45,998 bases of DNA from Candidatus Rokuibacteriota bacterium (GCA_016184125.1 JACPDG010000058.1:1-45998); one strand, 5' to 3'. Positions 33,439 through 42,572 are shown, numbered from the stretch's first letter. Program-made: numbers and translations. Notes: generated from the sequence alone by a model not told the origin.

Positions 33439-35079
33439 TCACGCACGGAACCGCCGCGAGCGGGCGACCTGCGCGTGGTACGCGTCGAGCTCGGCCGCGG
33501 CCCGCCGCGGCGACCAGCCGAGCAGCTCGCCCATGCGACCGGCGATCGACTCGGCGCAGTCGAGGCCGAGACACGGGCTCGTGCCGATGCCGGTGCGCCG
33601 GAGCAGCACGTCCTGGAGCGACACGGCCATCTCGTCGTCCAGGGCCACGTGGAGCTGCGCGACGATCTCCGGGTTCCCCGGGCACAGGGGCTCGGCCCCC
33701 GCGGGCACCTTGCCCGCCAGCTCCACGACGCGCCGATATCCGCGTCCGTAGGTCTCGACGAGCATCTCGAGCGTCTCGCGCGGCAGTCCGGACGCGGCCA
33801 TCTCCGCCGACACGTCCAGCCACGCGCGTGCCTCGACCGCCGTCACGTCCTCGTCGAGCCCGTCGAGGGTCAGCCGATCGGTGCGGCCCGGGCGGGCGCA
33901 CCCGAGCACGCGAGCCACGCGATCGCCCACGCTCGCCGCGAGGCTGCGGTAGCACGTGAGCTTCGTCCCGGTGATCGACAGGAAGCGGCCATGCTCCTCG
34001 GCGATGACCTTGTGCGCCCGCGAGACGTCCGACGCGCGCGCACCCTCCTCGTACGTCAGCGGCCTCACACCCGCGTACGTGTACGCGACGTGCTCGGCGG
34101 TCAAGCGGCGATCCGGCACGGCCTTGCACGCCTCCTCGAGCAGGTACGCGACCTCCGCGGACGTCGCGTGCACGCGGTCGAGATCGCCGTCGAAGTCGGT
34201 GTCCGTCGTGCCGACGAGCGAGAACTGCCGCCACGGGATCACGAAGATCATCCGGCCGTCGCCGGTCGAGTGGTAGACCGCCCGGTCGGTGAACCGCGGC
34301 AGGAGGCAGTGGATCCCCTTCGTGGTCCGCACGATGTGCGGGCCGCGCTCGGACACGCCCGCGCGCGCGCGCAGCTGATCGACCCAGGGGCCCGTCGCAT
34401 TGACGACGATCCGCGCGCCGAGCCCGACGACGTGGTTCGTGAGCAGGTCGCGAACGCGCACGCCGGCGATGCGCCCGCGGCCGTCACGGCCGACCTCTTC
34501 CACCTCGGCGTAGTTGAAGCACCGGGCCCCATGGCGGACCGCGGAGAGCACGTTCTCCAGGCAGAACCGCTCGGGCAGCACGAGCAGGTCGTCGAAGTAG
34601 TAGCCCGCACCGCGCAGGCCCTCGGCGCGAATCGCCGGCTCGAGGCTCAGCACGTCGATCGGCTTGAGGACACGGTAGCGCTCCCGGTCGCGGCCGGGCG
34701 TGAGCAGGTCGTAGATCGCGAGCCCGATGCGCACCTTGATGAGCCCGCGCGACGATTCCCGGTAGATCGGGACGAGGAACGGCAGCGGCTTCACGACGTG
34801 CGGGGCGAGCCGCCGCAGCGTCTCTCGCTCCCGGAGCGATTCGCGCACCAGCCCGAAGTCGAAGAACTCGAGGTACCGCAGCCCGCCGTGGATCAGCTTC
34901 GACGAGCGCGACGTCGTCCCGTACGCGAAGTCGGCCTTCTCGACGAGCGCGACCGCGATGCCGCGGAGCGCGAGGTCCCGGGCCACGCCGGCGCCCGCGA
35001 TGCCGCCGCCCACGACGACGACGTCGTAGTCACCGTCCTCGAGCTGTCGGGTCGAGACCGAGCGGGTGGTGGACGTCAT
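33439..35079 (-). CDS. glpD: Aerobic glycerol-3-phosphate dehydrogenase
   Basis: FAD enzyme at the inner membrane that oxidises sn-glycerol 3-phosphate to DHAP and passes electrons to quinone. 546 aa. The FAD loop VVVVGGGIAGAGVARDLALRG (about residues 20-40), SSKLIHGGLRYLEFFDFGLV, INATGPW-like VVNATGPWVDQL and the C-terminal DAO domain (AEMAASGLPRETLEMLVETYG) are present. ATG at 35077-35079 has GGAG upstream and an extended -10 element. Any frame further upstream is repeat and neighbouring-gene DNA. It begins the G3P gene series. Confidence 0.96.
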   Translation of the reverse strand: MTSTTRSVSTRQLEDGDYDVVVVGGGIAGAGVARDLALRGIAVALVEKADFAYGTTSRSSKLIHGGLRYLEFFDFGLVRESLRERETLRRLAPHVVKPLPFLVPIYRESSRGLIKVRIGLAIYDLLTPGRDRERYRVLKPIDVLSLEPAIRAEGLRGAGYYFDDLLVLPERFCLENVLSAVRHGARCFNYAEVEEVGRDGRGRIAGVRVRDLLTNHVVGLGARIVVNATGPWVDQLRARAGVSERGPHIVRTTKGIHCLLPRFTDRAVYHSTGDGRMIFVIPWRQFSLVGTTDTDFDGDLDRVHATSAEVAYLLEEACKAVPDRRLTAEHVAYTYAGVRPLTYEEGARASDVSRAHKVIAEEHGRFLSITGTKLTCYRSLAASVGDRVARVLGCARPGRTDRLTLDGLDEDVTAVEARAWLDVSAEMAASGLPRETLEMLVETYGRGYRRVVELAGKVPAGAEPLCPGNPEIVAQLHVALDDEMAVSLQDVLLRRTGIGTSPCLGLDCAESIAGRMGELLGWSPRRAAAELDAYHAQVARSRRFRA

Positions 35080-35095
35080 CGAGGCTCCACGAGCG

Positions 35096-35105
35096 ATCGT
35101 AGCAC
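35096..35105 (-). promoter_or_regulatory. Candidate glpD promoter (extended -10)
   Basis: GTGCTACGAT on the minus strand (TGC plus TACGAT at 35096-35101) lies 16 nt before the glpD ATG, leaving room for GGAG. No good -35 is seen. It lies next to the repeat array. Confidence 0.5.
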
Positions 35106-35170
35106 GCCGCATCGCCGGGGCGACCGTCGCGGCGTCCCATGACTGATGGAGAGGCGATGTCGCGCCCCGC

Positions 35171-35437
35171 GGCCGAGCGGGTTCTCGAGCAGCGCCGCAG
35201 GTTCCCCGCGGCGCTTGCGAGTGCTGGGGGGTTTGGGGGGCCATGTCGGGGCCCCAGGCCGAGCGGGTTCTCGAGCAGCGCCGCGGGTTCCCCGCGGCGC
35301 TTGCGAGCGTTGGGGGGTATGGGGGGCCATGTCGGGGCCCCAGGCCGAGCGGATTCTCGAGCAGCGCCGCAGGTTCCCCGCGGCGCTTGCGAGTGCTGGG
35401 GGGTTTGGGGGGCCATGTCGGGGCCCCCCATTCCCTC
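35171..35437. repeat. Three tandem 86-bp family I units (glpD-HAD gap)
   Basis: Units begin GGCCGAGCGG at 35171, 35257 and 35343, exactly 86 bp apart. Each has a 7- to 10-bp hairpin (best in unit 2: GCGCCGCGGG-TTC-CCCGCGGCGC), a GGGGGGTTTGGGGGG tract and a GGGGCC end. In minus orientation each unit reads ATGGGGGGCCCCGACATGG..., matching 366-442 and 25675-25760. The array ends a few nt before the HAD gene stop. The remainder of this 356-bp gap (35080-35170) holds the glpD -10 element and nothing else recognisable. Confidence 0.92.
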
Positions 35438-36215
35438 AGACCAGGTCGGCGATCGAGTCGACGACGAGGTCGGGACGGAGCTCCGCGATCCGCGGATCGC
35501 CTGGCCGCGTGATGCCGGACAGCACGAGGACCGTCGCGAGCCCGAGCCGCTTGCCCATCACGATGTCGGTCTCGATGCGGTCCCCGACGATCACCGCGTC
35601 GCTCACCGGCACGCCGAGCGTCGCCAGCGCGACCTCGAGGATGATCGGCGACGGCTTGCCGACGATCGTCTCGACGTGCGCGCCGCTGACCGCCTCCACC
35701 GCCGCGATCATGCCGGCGCAGTCCGGGATCTCGCCCTCGTCCGTGGGACAGGTCCGGTCGGGGTTGGTCGCGATCAGGCGCGCGCCGCGGCGCACCGCCT
35801 GCAGCGCGGTGTTGAGCTTCGCGTAGTCGAACGTGCGGTCGAACGCGATGACGACCCACCGCACGTGAGGGTCGCGCCGCACCTCGAAGCCGTGCGCCTC
35901 GAGCTCGCCGATGAGCGGCGGCTCGCCGATGACGAACACCGGGGCGCCGGGATCCAGCGTCGCGAGATGCCGCGCGAGCACGATCGACGAGTTCACCACG
36001 TCGTCCGGCGTCGCGGGGATCCCGAGGCGCGTGAGCTTCGCGGCGTAGTCGGCCCGCGTGTAGAGCGGCTTGTTGGAGAGGAACGCGACGCGCCGGCCGG
36101 TGGCGCGCAGCGCGCCGATGGTGTCCGCGGCGCCCGGGATCAGGGCCTCGCCGAGGTAGACGGTGCCGTCGAGGTCGAACAGCCAGCCGCGCTGCGGGAG
36201 CCGGACCGTCGTCAC
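35436..36215 (-). CDS. HAD-IIA family phosphatase (NagD / glycerol-phosphate phosphatase type)
   Basis: 259 aa. Motif I is FDLDGTVYLG (nucleophile Asp14 and Asp16), motif II LSNKPLYT, a C2-type cap in the middle, motif III Lys in VGKPSPIILEVAL and motif IV VGDRIETDIVMGKRLG. The family acts on small phosphates such as phosphoglycolate, glycerol 3-phosphate, UMP or GlcNAc-6P. The glpD/glpK neighbourhood makes a G3P or glycolate-P role plausible but not proven. GTG at 36213-36215 is the start; the ribosome binding site is weak. Confidence 0.92.
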   Translation of the reverse strand: MTTVRLPQRGWLFDLDGTVYLGEALIPGAADTIGALRATGRRVAFLSNKPLYTRADYAAKLTRLGIPATPDDVVNSSIVLARHLATLDPGAPVFVIGEPPLIGELEAHGFEVRRDPHVRWVVIAFDRTFDYAKLNTALQAVRRGARLIATNPDRTCPTDEGEIPDCAGMIAAVEAVSGAHVETIVGKPSPIILEVALATLGVPVSDAVIVGDRIETDIVMGKRLGLATVLVLSGITRPGDPRIAELRPDLVVDSIADLV

Positions 36216-36251
36216 CGCTCGGCGGTGCGCGGCGCCGCGCGCACGTGAGTG

Positions 36252-36452
36252 CCTGTGAACGAATCCGGTCTCGAGCCGCGCCCCGGGTCCCGCGGGTGCG
36301 TCCGCGCACCCCCCGGGGCGCTCCGAGCGCGGGGGTTTTGGGGGGCTTCGATAGTCCCCGGGAACGAATCCGATGCCCGAGCCGCGCCCCGGGTCCCCCG
36401 GGGCGCGTGCGAGCGCTCGGGGGGTTTGGGGGGCTTCGATAGTCCCCCCATG
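36252..36452. repeat. Two tandem family I units (HAD-CoA transferase gap)
   Basis: Two units in minus orientation, each from CATGGGGGGACTATCGAAGC or GGGGACTATCGAAGCCCCC through AAACCCCC, AGCGCTCG and a CCGGGG/CCCCGG hairpin to GATTCGTTC. The first-hairpin loop (ACTATCGAAG) differs from the CCCGACAT form at 35171-35437, while the later modules are shared. The outer end lies 3 nt behind the CoA-transferase stop. Confidence 0.88.
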
Positions 36453-36455
36453 AAA

Positions 36456-37709
36456 CTAATCCCGCACGACGCGCCCGGCGATCAACGTCCTGATCGCCGC
36501 GCCCGAATACCCGAGGTCCGCCAGTACCGCGCGGGTGTCCGCGCCCAGTGCGGGCGCATGGCGACGGATCCGGCCCGGCGTGCTCGACAGCTTGAGCGGG
36601 AACCCGATCGCTCGATAGCCACCGGCGCGCGGGTGGCGCGTGTGCAGGACCACCTCGTTCGCGACGAGCTGGGGATGCTCGAAGACCGCGGCGCCCGCCT
36701 GCACGCGGCCGGACGGGACACCCGCGTCGCCCAGGATCTGCAGCCACTCGTCCGTGGTCTTCTCGCGGAAGCGCTGCTCGAAGCGCTCCGCGAGGTCCGC
36801 CTGCCACACCGAGACCTTCGACCAGTCCGCGTGGCGCGGATCGGCCAGCACGTCGTCGAACCCGACGGCCCGGCAGAGTCGCTGGAACAACCGCCGGGAG
36901 ATCACCGCGACGGTGACGAAGCCGTCCGCCGTCGCGTAGGCGCGGTAGAGGATCGAGTTGCGCGGAGGCGAGAGGTCGGGCTCCGGGTCACCGTCGAGCC
37001 AGATGAACCGGTGCGCCTGGAGCGCGATGGTGGCATTGATGAGCGCCGTCTCGACGGCCTGCGCGCGTCCCGTCCGCTCGCGATGGAGCAGGGCGAGCGC
37101 CACGCCGTACGCGAGCATCTGGGCCGACATCGTGTCGGCGATGGGCGCCCCGTTCACGAGCGGCGCCGGTACGCCTTCGGGCTTCAGCAGCAGGCCCGTC
37201 TCTCCGCTCACGATCATGTCGAACGCGCGGCGGTCCACGTCAGGCCCGCGCGTGCCGAAGGCGGACAGTGCACACGCGATGAGCCGCGGGTACCGGCGAC
37301 GCAGGCTCGCGGCATCCAGCTTCAGCTCCCGGAGCACCGCCGGCGCGTAATTCGTGAGGAAGACGTCCGCGCTGCCGAGCAGGCGATCGAGGACGGCCCG
37401 GCCCTCGCGCGTGCCGACGTCCACGGAGAGGCTCCGCTTGTTGCGGTTGATGGCGAGGTAGAGCTGGCTGTCGCCCGACGGCGACGGCCGGCCCCAGCGC
37501 CGCCAGTCCTCGCCCTCGAGCGACTCGACCTTCACGACGTCCGCGCCGAAGTCGCCGAGGTGCATGGCGGCGAGCGGGGCCGCGAGGTGATGCGCCATCT
37601 CGACCACGCGGTAGCCGGCGAGCGGTCGCCGAGGCGCCCGCGCGCGCGATGCGCGTCGATCGGCTCGAGGTGCCGGTGGGCGACGGCCGCGGAAGGAGCC
37701 GTCCGCCAT
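36456..37709 (-). CDS. CaiB/BaiF-type (class III) CoA-transferase
   Basis: Moves CoA between carboxylic acids. 417 aa. The N-terminal block LAGYRVVEMAHHLAAPLAAMHLGDFGADVVKVES, NKRSLSVDVGTREGRAVL and the active-site region RRAFDMIVSGETGLL (catalytic Asp) are typical. The C-terminal part has PRHADWSKVSVWQADLAE. ATG at 37707-37709 (MADGSFRGR) is 4 nt behind nuoN. The substrate cannot be told: formyl-, succinyl-, carnitinyl- and other CoA donors share this fold. Its place after the complex I genes is probably incidental. Confidence 0.9.
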   Translation of the reverse strand: MADGSFRGRRPPAPRADRRASRARAPRRPLAGYRVVEMAHHLAAPLAAMHLGDFGADVVKVESLEGEDWRRWGRPSPSGDSQLYLAINRNKRSLSVDVGTREGRAVLDRLLGSADVFLTNYAPAVLRELKLDAASLRRRYPRLIACALSAFGTRGPDVDRRAFDMIVSGETGLLLKPEGVPAPLVNGAPIADTMSAQMLAYGVALALLHRERTGRAQAVETALINATIALQAHRFIWLDGDPEPDLSPPRNSILYRAYATADGFVTVAVISRRLFQRLCRAVGFDDVLADPRHADWSKVSVWQADLAERFEQRFREKTTDEWLQILGDAGVPSGRVQAGAAVFEHPQLVANEVVLHTRHPRAGGYRAIGFPLKLSSTPGRIRRHAPALGADTRAVLADLGYSGAAIRTLIAGRVVRD

Positions 37710-37713
37710 CCGG

Positions 37714-39174
37714 CTACTTGAGGAGCGGCGCGACCGCGGCGACGGCCAGGTTGGCGAACGGCGCCGGCATGACACCGAGGAGGACGATGCCGACGATCGA
37801 GATCGCCAGCGCGAGGCCGCCGGCGAACGAGGGCACCAGCCCCGCGGGGATGGCTTCCTCCGGCTCGCGCATGTACATGTAGACGATCACGCGGAGGTAG
37901 TAGTAGGCGGCGATCGCCGAGTTCAGGACGCCGATCACCACCAGCCAGAGGTAGCCGCCGCGCACGGCCGCGCCGAAGAGGTAGAACTTGCCGACGAAGC
38001 CCGCGAGCGGGGGGATGCCGATCAGCGACAGCAGGAAGAGCGAGAGCACGAACGCCAGCAGCGGGTGACGTCGCGCGAGCCCCGCGTAGTCGCGGACGTC
38101 CACGGACTCGTCGCCGCTCGTGCGCCCGCACAGCGAGATGACCCCGAAGGTGCCCGCGGTCGTGAACGTGTAGGCGAGCAGGTAGAACAGCACCGCCCCC
38201 GCGCCGCTGGCGCCGCCCGCGACGAGGCCGACGAGCATGTAGCCGACGTGGGCCACCGACGAGTACGCGAGCATGCGCTTGAGGTTCGACTGCGCGATCG
38301 CGACCACGTTGCCGACGGTCATCGTGAGCGCGGCGACGCCCCACAGCAGCACCGTCCAGTCCGGCTGCATGGAGCGGAGGGCCGAGAACAGCAGCCGGAT
38401 GACCGCGGCGAAGGCGGCCGCCTTCGAGCCGGTGGCGATGAACGCGGTCACGGTCGTCGGCGCGCCCTGGTAGACGTCGGGCGCCCACATGTGGAACGGC
38501 ACCGACGAGAGCTTGAAGCCGAAGCCCACCAGCATGAGGCCGAGACCGACGACCACGAGCCCGTCGGGCGCCTTGCCGGCGAGGGCGGCGGCGACCTTGT
38601 CGAAGTTCGTGCTGCCCGTCGCGCCGTAGACGAGCGCGATCCCGTAGAGCAGGAACGACGACGCGAAGGCGCCGAGCAGGAAGTACTTCATCGACGCCTC
38701 GCCCGAATCGAGCCGGGTCTTGAAGAGGCCGGCGAGCACGTAGAGCGAGAGCGACATGAGCTCGAGCGACAGGAACACGACGATGAGGTCGGTCGCGGAT
38801 CCGAGCAGCATCATCCCGCTGCCCGCGAACAGGACGAGGGCGTAGTACTCGCCCGTCTCGGCGCCCGTCCGCCGCACGTAGTCCATCGACAGCAGCACGA
38901 CCAGCGCCCCGGCGTACCCGATCACGAGGTTGAAGAAGAGGGCGAAGTTGTCGAGCGCGATCATGTCGCGGAACGCGCGCAGGTCGGCGTCCCAGAACCA
39001 CACGCTGGCGAGCAGCGACGCCACGAACCCGCCGAGCGCGAGCCCGCCGAGGTGCTGCTTCGTGTCGCGCGGCGGGACCAGATCGAGGAGCAGGACGAGG
39101 GCGCCGGCCGCGAGGATGACCAGCACGGGCGTCAGCGCGGAGAGCAGGACGGGCGGCGCGGGAATCGGCGTCAT
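37714..39174 (-). CDS. nuoN: NADH-quinone oxidoreductase subunit N
   Basis: Antiporter-like, proton-pumping membrane subunit of complex I. 486 aa with about 14 helices. Family blocks ASSFLLYGIALVYGATGSTNF, GFGFKLSSVPFHMWAPDVYQGAPTTVTAFIATGSKAAAF (with channel Lys) and LKRMLAYSSVAHVGYMLVGL are present. ATG at 39172-39174 is 4 nt behind the nuoM stop. It ends 4 nt before the CoA-transferase start. Confidence 0.97.
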   Translation of the reverse strand: MTPIPAPPVLLSALTPVLVILAAGALVLLLDLVPPRDTKQHLGGLALGGFVASLLASVWFWDADLRAFRDMIALDNFALFFNLVIGYAGALVVLLSMDYVRRTGAETGEYYALVLFAGSGMMLLGSATDLIVVFLSLELMSLSLYVLAGLFKTRLDSGEASMKYFLLGAFASSFLLYGIALVYGATGSTNFDKVAAALAGKAPDGLVVVGLGLMLVGFGFKLSSVPFHMWAPDVYQGAPTTVTAFIATGSKAAAFAAVIRLLFSALRSMQPDWTVLLWGVAALTMTVGNVVAIAQSNLKRMLAYSSVAHVGYMLVGLVAGGASGAGAVLFYLLAYTFTTAGTFGVISLCGRTSGDESVDVRDYAGLARRHPLLAFVLSLFLLSLIGIPPLAGFVGKFYLFGAAVRGGYLWLVVIGVLNSAIAAYYYLRVIVYMYMREPEEAIPAGLVPSFAGGLALAISIVGIVLLGVMPAPFANLAVAAVAPLLK

Positions 39175-39178
39175 CGCG

Positions 39179-40684
39179 TCATCGTGCGAGCGCGACGCTC
39201 GCCTTCGACTGGACCTGCGCGATCAGCGCGTCGATCGAGGCCTGCGTCTTGCCGGTGAACGTCGTGGGATAGACGCCGATCCACACGATGAAGACGAGGA
39301 CGGGCACCAGCACCGCCCACTCGCGCGGCGTGAGATCGACGAGCCCGCGGTTCGCCTCGTGGCGGACCTCGCCGAAGACGACCCGCTGGTACATCCACAG
39401 GAGGTACACGGCCGCGAAGATGATCCCGGTCGTCGCGATCGCGGCGAGCCAGCCGCTCACCTGGAACGCCCCCACGAGGATCAGGAACTCGCCCACGAAG
39501 CCGTTCAGGCCCGGCAGCCCGAGGGACGAGAGCGAGACGATCAGGAAGAGCGCCGAGAACGCCGGGATGACCTGCCACAGCCCGCCGAAGTCGTCGATCA
39601 GCCGCGTGTGCCGGCGCTCGTAGATCATGCCGACCATGAGGAAGAGCGCGCCGGTCGACAGCCCGTGGTTGATCATCTGGATCACGCCGCCGGCGAGGCC
39701 CTGCGGCGTGAAGGTGAACAGACCGAGCATGACGAAGCCGAGGTGGCTGACGCTCGAGTAGGCGACCAGCTTCTTGAGATCGGGCTGCACGGTCGACACC
39801 CACGCGCCGTAGACGATCCCGACGATCGCCAGCGCGAACACGAGTCCGGCCGCGCTGACGCTCGCGTCCGGGAAGAGCGGCAGACAGAAGCGGAGGAAGC
39901 CGTACGTGCCCATCTTCAGGAGCACGCCGGCCAGGATGACGCTCCCGGCCGTCGGGGCCTCGACGTGCGCGTCGGGCAGCCAGGTGTGGAACGGGAACAG
40001 CGGGACCTTGATCGCGAAGGCCAGCGCGAACGCCAGGAACATGAGCATCTGCGCGGTGCCCGGCGGCATCACCCACCGCGCGATCGTCGGCACGTCGAAG
40101 GTGAACGTCCCGGTCGAGGCGCCGTGCTGGTAGTAGAGGGCCAGGATCGCGACCAGCATGAGGGCCGAGCCCACCATCGTGTAGAGCACGAACTTGATCG
40201 CCGCGTAGATCCGCTGCGCGCCGCCCCACACGCCGATGATGAAGTACATCGGGACGAGCATCGCCTCCCAGAACACGAAGAAGAGGAAGAGGTCGAGGCT
40301 CACGAACACGCCGAGCATGCCCGTCTCGAGCACGAGCATGGCGATGACGAACTCCTTCGTCCGCTCCTCGATCGCGCGCCAGGCCGACCCGAGCGCGATC
40401 GGCGACAGGAACGTCGTCAGCAGGACGAGGAGGATGCTGATCCCGTCGACGCCGACGTGGTACGAGATGCCGAACGTCGGCATCCACCCGACGATCTCCT
40501 CGAACTGGTAGTCGGCCGTGGCGCCGTCGAAGCCGAACCAGAGCGCGAGCGAGGCGACGAAGGCGAGCAGCGCGGCGCCGAGCGCGCCCCACCGCTGCAC
40601 CCCCTCGGCGCGCCGGGGGACGAAGGCGAGCGCCAGCGCGCCGGCCGCGGGCAGGAAGACGACGAGGCTGACGAGACCGATCAC
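39179..40684 (-). CDS. nuoM: NADH-quinone oxidoreductase subunit M
   Basis: Second antiporter-like subunit, 501 aa. FHVGVDGIS-like SYHVGVDGISILLVLLTTFL, FVFWEAMLVPMYFIIGVWGG (key Glu), FPFHTWLPDAHVEAPTAGSVILAGVLLKMGTYG and LKKLVAYSSVSHLGFVMLGLF are clear. GTG at 40682-40684 lies about 10 nt behind the nuoL stop, with GAGGA overlapping that stop as binding site. Confidence 0.97.
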   Translation of the reverse strand: MIGLVSLVVFLPAAGALALAFVPRRAEGVQRWGALGAALLAFVASLALWFGFDGATADYQFEEIVGWMPTFGISYHVGVDGISILLVLLTTFLSPIALGSAWRAIEERTKEFVIAMLVLETGMLGVFVSLDLFLFFVFWEAMLVPMYFIIGVWGGAQRIYAAIKFVLYTMVGSALMLVAILALYYQHGASTGTFTFDVPTIARWVMPPGTAQMLMFLAFALAFAIKVPLFPFHTWLPDAHVEAPTAGSVILAGVLLKMGTYGFLRFCLPLFPDASVSAAGLVFALAIVGIVYGAWVSTVQPDLKKLVAYSSVSHLGFVMLGLFTFTPQGLAGGVIQMINHGLSTGALFLMVGMIYERRHTRLIDDFGGLWQVIPAFSALFLIVSLSSLGLPGLNGFVGEFLILVGAFQVSGWLAAIATTGIIFAAVYLLWMYQRVVFGEVRHEANRGLVDLTPREWAVLVPVLVFIVWIGVYPTTFTGKTQASIDALIAQVQSKASVALAR

Positions 40685-40694
40685 GGGCAGGTCC

Positions 40695-42566
40695 TCATCG
40701 CGCCAGCAGGAAGCCGACGATGACGACGGCGCCCGCCAGCATGGTGAGCGCGTAGTTCACGATGTAGCCGGTCTGCAGATGCCGGAAGGCGCCGGCCCAC
40801 GCGACGACGGCGCGGCCCAGGCCGTTGACGATGCCGTCGATCACGCCGAGGTCGATCGCCTGCGCCGAGAACACGCTCAACGCGTAGAGCGGCCGCACGA
40901 TCACGCGGTCGTAGAGCTTGTCGAAGTACCAGGCGTTCAGCAGGAGCGCGTGCAGCGGCGTTCGCGGCTGCGACACCGCGTCCGCCCGCACGGGTCCGAG
41001 CTTGTAGAGCGAGACGGCCGCCGCGATCCCGATGCCGACGACGAGGAACGAGAGCACGAGCAGCAGCGCGCCGCCGTGATGCCCCTCGTGGACGGGGAAC
41101 ACCGGGGCCAGGAACCGCGCGAAGACGGTCGTGCCCTTGTCCGACGGGATGCCGACCACCCAGCCGGTGACGAGCGTGAGGACCGCCAGCGCGACGAGCG
41201 GGACCGTCATGACCGCGGGCGACTCGTGCACGTGCCGCGCGACCTCCCTCGACATCCGCGGATCGGTGAAGAAGGCGAGGAAGAGGAGCCGGAACGTGTA
41301 GAAGGTCGTGAGCGCGGCGCCGAGCAGCAGCAGCGCGAGGATGACGTAGCGACGGCCGCCGAGGGCGGCCGACAGGATCTCTTCCTTCGAGAAGAACCCG
41401 GCCGTGATCCACGGCACGCCGGCGAGGCCGATGCCGCCGATCGTCATCGTGATCGTGGTCGTCATCATCCGCGGCGCGAGGCCGCCCATCTTCCGGAGGT
41501 CCTGCTCGCCCTGCATGCCGTGGATGACGCTGCCGGCGCCGAGGAAGAGGAGGGCCTTGAAGAAGGCGTGCGTCACCAGGTGGAAGATGCCGGCCGCGTA
41601 CGCGCCGAGCCCGACGGCCGCGAACATGTAGCCGAGCTGGCTCACGGTCGAGTACGCGAGCACCCGCTTGATGTCGGGCTGGATCAGGCCGACGGTCGCG
41701 GCGAAGACGGCCGTCGCCACGCCCACCCAGGCGACCACCTCGAGCGCCGTCCCCGACCGCTCGAAGAGCGCGTGGCTGCGCGCGACCATGTAGACGCCGG
41801 CCGTGACCATCGTCGCCGCGTGGATGAGCGCGGACACCGGCGTCGGACCCTCCATCGCGTCCGGGAGCCAGGTGTGCAGCGGCAGCTGCGCCGACTTGCC
41901 GCACGCGCCCATGAAGAGCAGCAGGGCGATCGCCGTCGCCGTCGGAGGCGCGAGGTTCCCCACCGACGCGAACACCTCGCGGTACTCGAGCGTGCCGAGC
42001 GCTGTCCAGAGCCACATCACGCCCAGCCCGAAACCGAAGTCGCCGACCCGGTTCACGATGAACGCCTTCTTGCCGGCGTCCGAGGCGCTCTTGCGCGTGT
42101 ACCAGAAGCCGATGAGCAGGTACGAGCAGAGCCCGACGGCTTCCCAGAAGACGTAGAGCACCAAGAAGTTGCCGGCGAGCACCAGCATCGTCATCGAGAA
42201 CAGGAAGAGGTTCAGGTACGCGAAGTACCGCGCGAACCCCGGGTCGCCGTGCATGTAGCCGGCGGAGTAGAGGTGGATCAGGAACCCGACGCCGGTGACG
42301 GCGAGCAGCATCACGGCGGAGAGCGCGTCGACGTGCACCGTCGCCGGCGCCTCGAAGTCGCCCGCGACGATCCACGAGAACAGCGGGCCGGTGAACGTCT
42401 CGCCGCGCGCGACGCGCGCGAACACGGTGCAGGCGGTGACGAACGAGGCGCCGACGGCCGGCACCGCGATCCAGTGGGCCCGGTGACCGGTGAAGCGCCC
42501 GAACACCATGTTGAGGAGGGCGCCGGCGAGCGGGAACGCGGGGATCAGCCAGACCGACGTTGACAC
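40695..42566 (-). CDS. nuoL: NADH-quinone oxidoreductase subunit L
   Basis: Largest antiporter-like subunit, 623 aa, with the long lateral C-terminal helix region. VGVGFLIHLYSAGYMHGDPG, FVFWEAVGLCSYLLIGFWYTR, LPLHTWLPDAMEGPTPVSALIHAATMVTAGVYMV and IKRVLAYSTVSQLGYMFAAVG are canonical. GTG at 42564-42566 has no Shine-Dalgarno and lies 6 nt behind the -10 of a strong promoter. Usually nuoK precedes nuoL; here a divergent peptidase gene does, so nuoA-K must lie elsewhere. Confidence 0.97.
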   Translation of the reverse strand: MSTSVWLIPAFPLAGALLNMVFGRFTGHRAHWIAVPAVGASFVTACTVFARVARGETFTGPLFSWIVAGDFEAPATVHVDALSAVMLLAVTGVGFLIHLYSAGYMHGDPGFARYFAYLNLFLFSMTMLVLAGNFLVLYVFWEAVGLCSYLLIGFWYTRKSASDAGKKAFIVNRVGDFGFGLGVMWLWTALGTLEYREVFASVGNLAPPTATAIALLLFMGACGKSAQLPLHTWLPDAMEGPTPVSALIHAATMVTAGVYMVARSHALFERSGTALEVVAWVGVATAVFAATVGLIQPDIKRVLAYSTVSQLGYMFAAVGLGAYAAGIFHLVTHAFFKALLFLGAGSVIHGMQGEQDLRKMGGLAPRMMTTTITMTIGGIGLAGVPWITAGFFSKEEILSAALGGRRYVILALLLLGAALTTFYTFRLLFLAFFTDPRMSREVARHVHESPAVMTVPLVALAVLTLVTGWVVGIPSDKGTTVFARFLAPVFPVHEGHHGGALLLVLSFLVVGIGIAAAVSLYKLGPVRADAVSQPRTPLHALLLNAWYFDKLYDRVIVRPLYALSVFSAQAIDLGVIDGIVNGLGRAVVAWAGAFRHLQTGYIVNYALTMLAGAVVIVGFLLAR

Positions 42567-42572
42567 CGGGTC

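Noticed and set aside
32023..35142. A 1039-codon open frame on the plus strand
   Set aside because: It is antisense to glpD, the ugp remnants and ugpQ, all of which have strong family motifs. Its translation is Arg/Asp/Glu/Pro-rich and shows no domain. High GC makes long shadow frames common.
35171..35437. CRISPR-like array
   Set aside because: The repeat units are contiguous with an 86-bp period, with no unique spacers and no cas genes nearby.
33439..36807. Reading glpD as a 1122-aa protein
   Set aside because: The extra 576 codons run through the 86-bp repeats and out of frame through the HAD gene. The family N-terminus begins at 35079 with a ribosome binding site.
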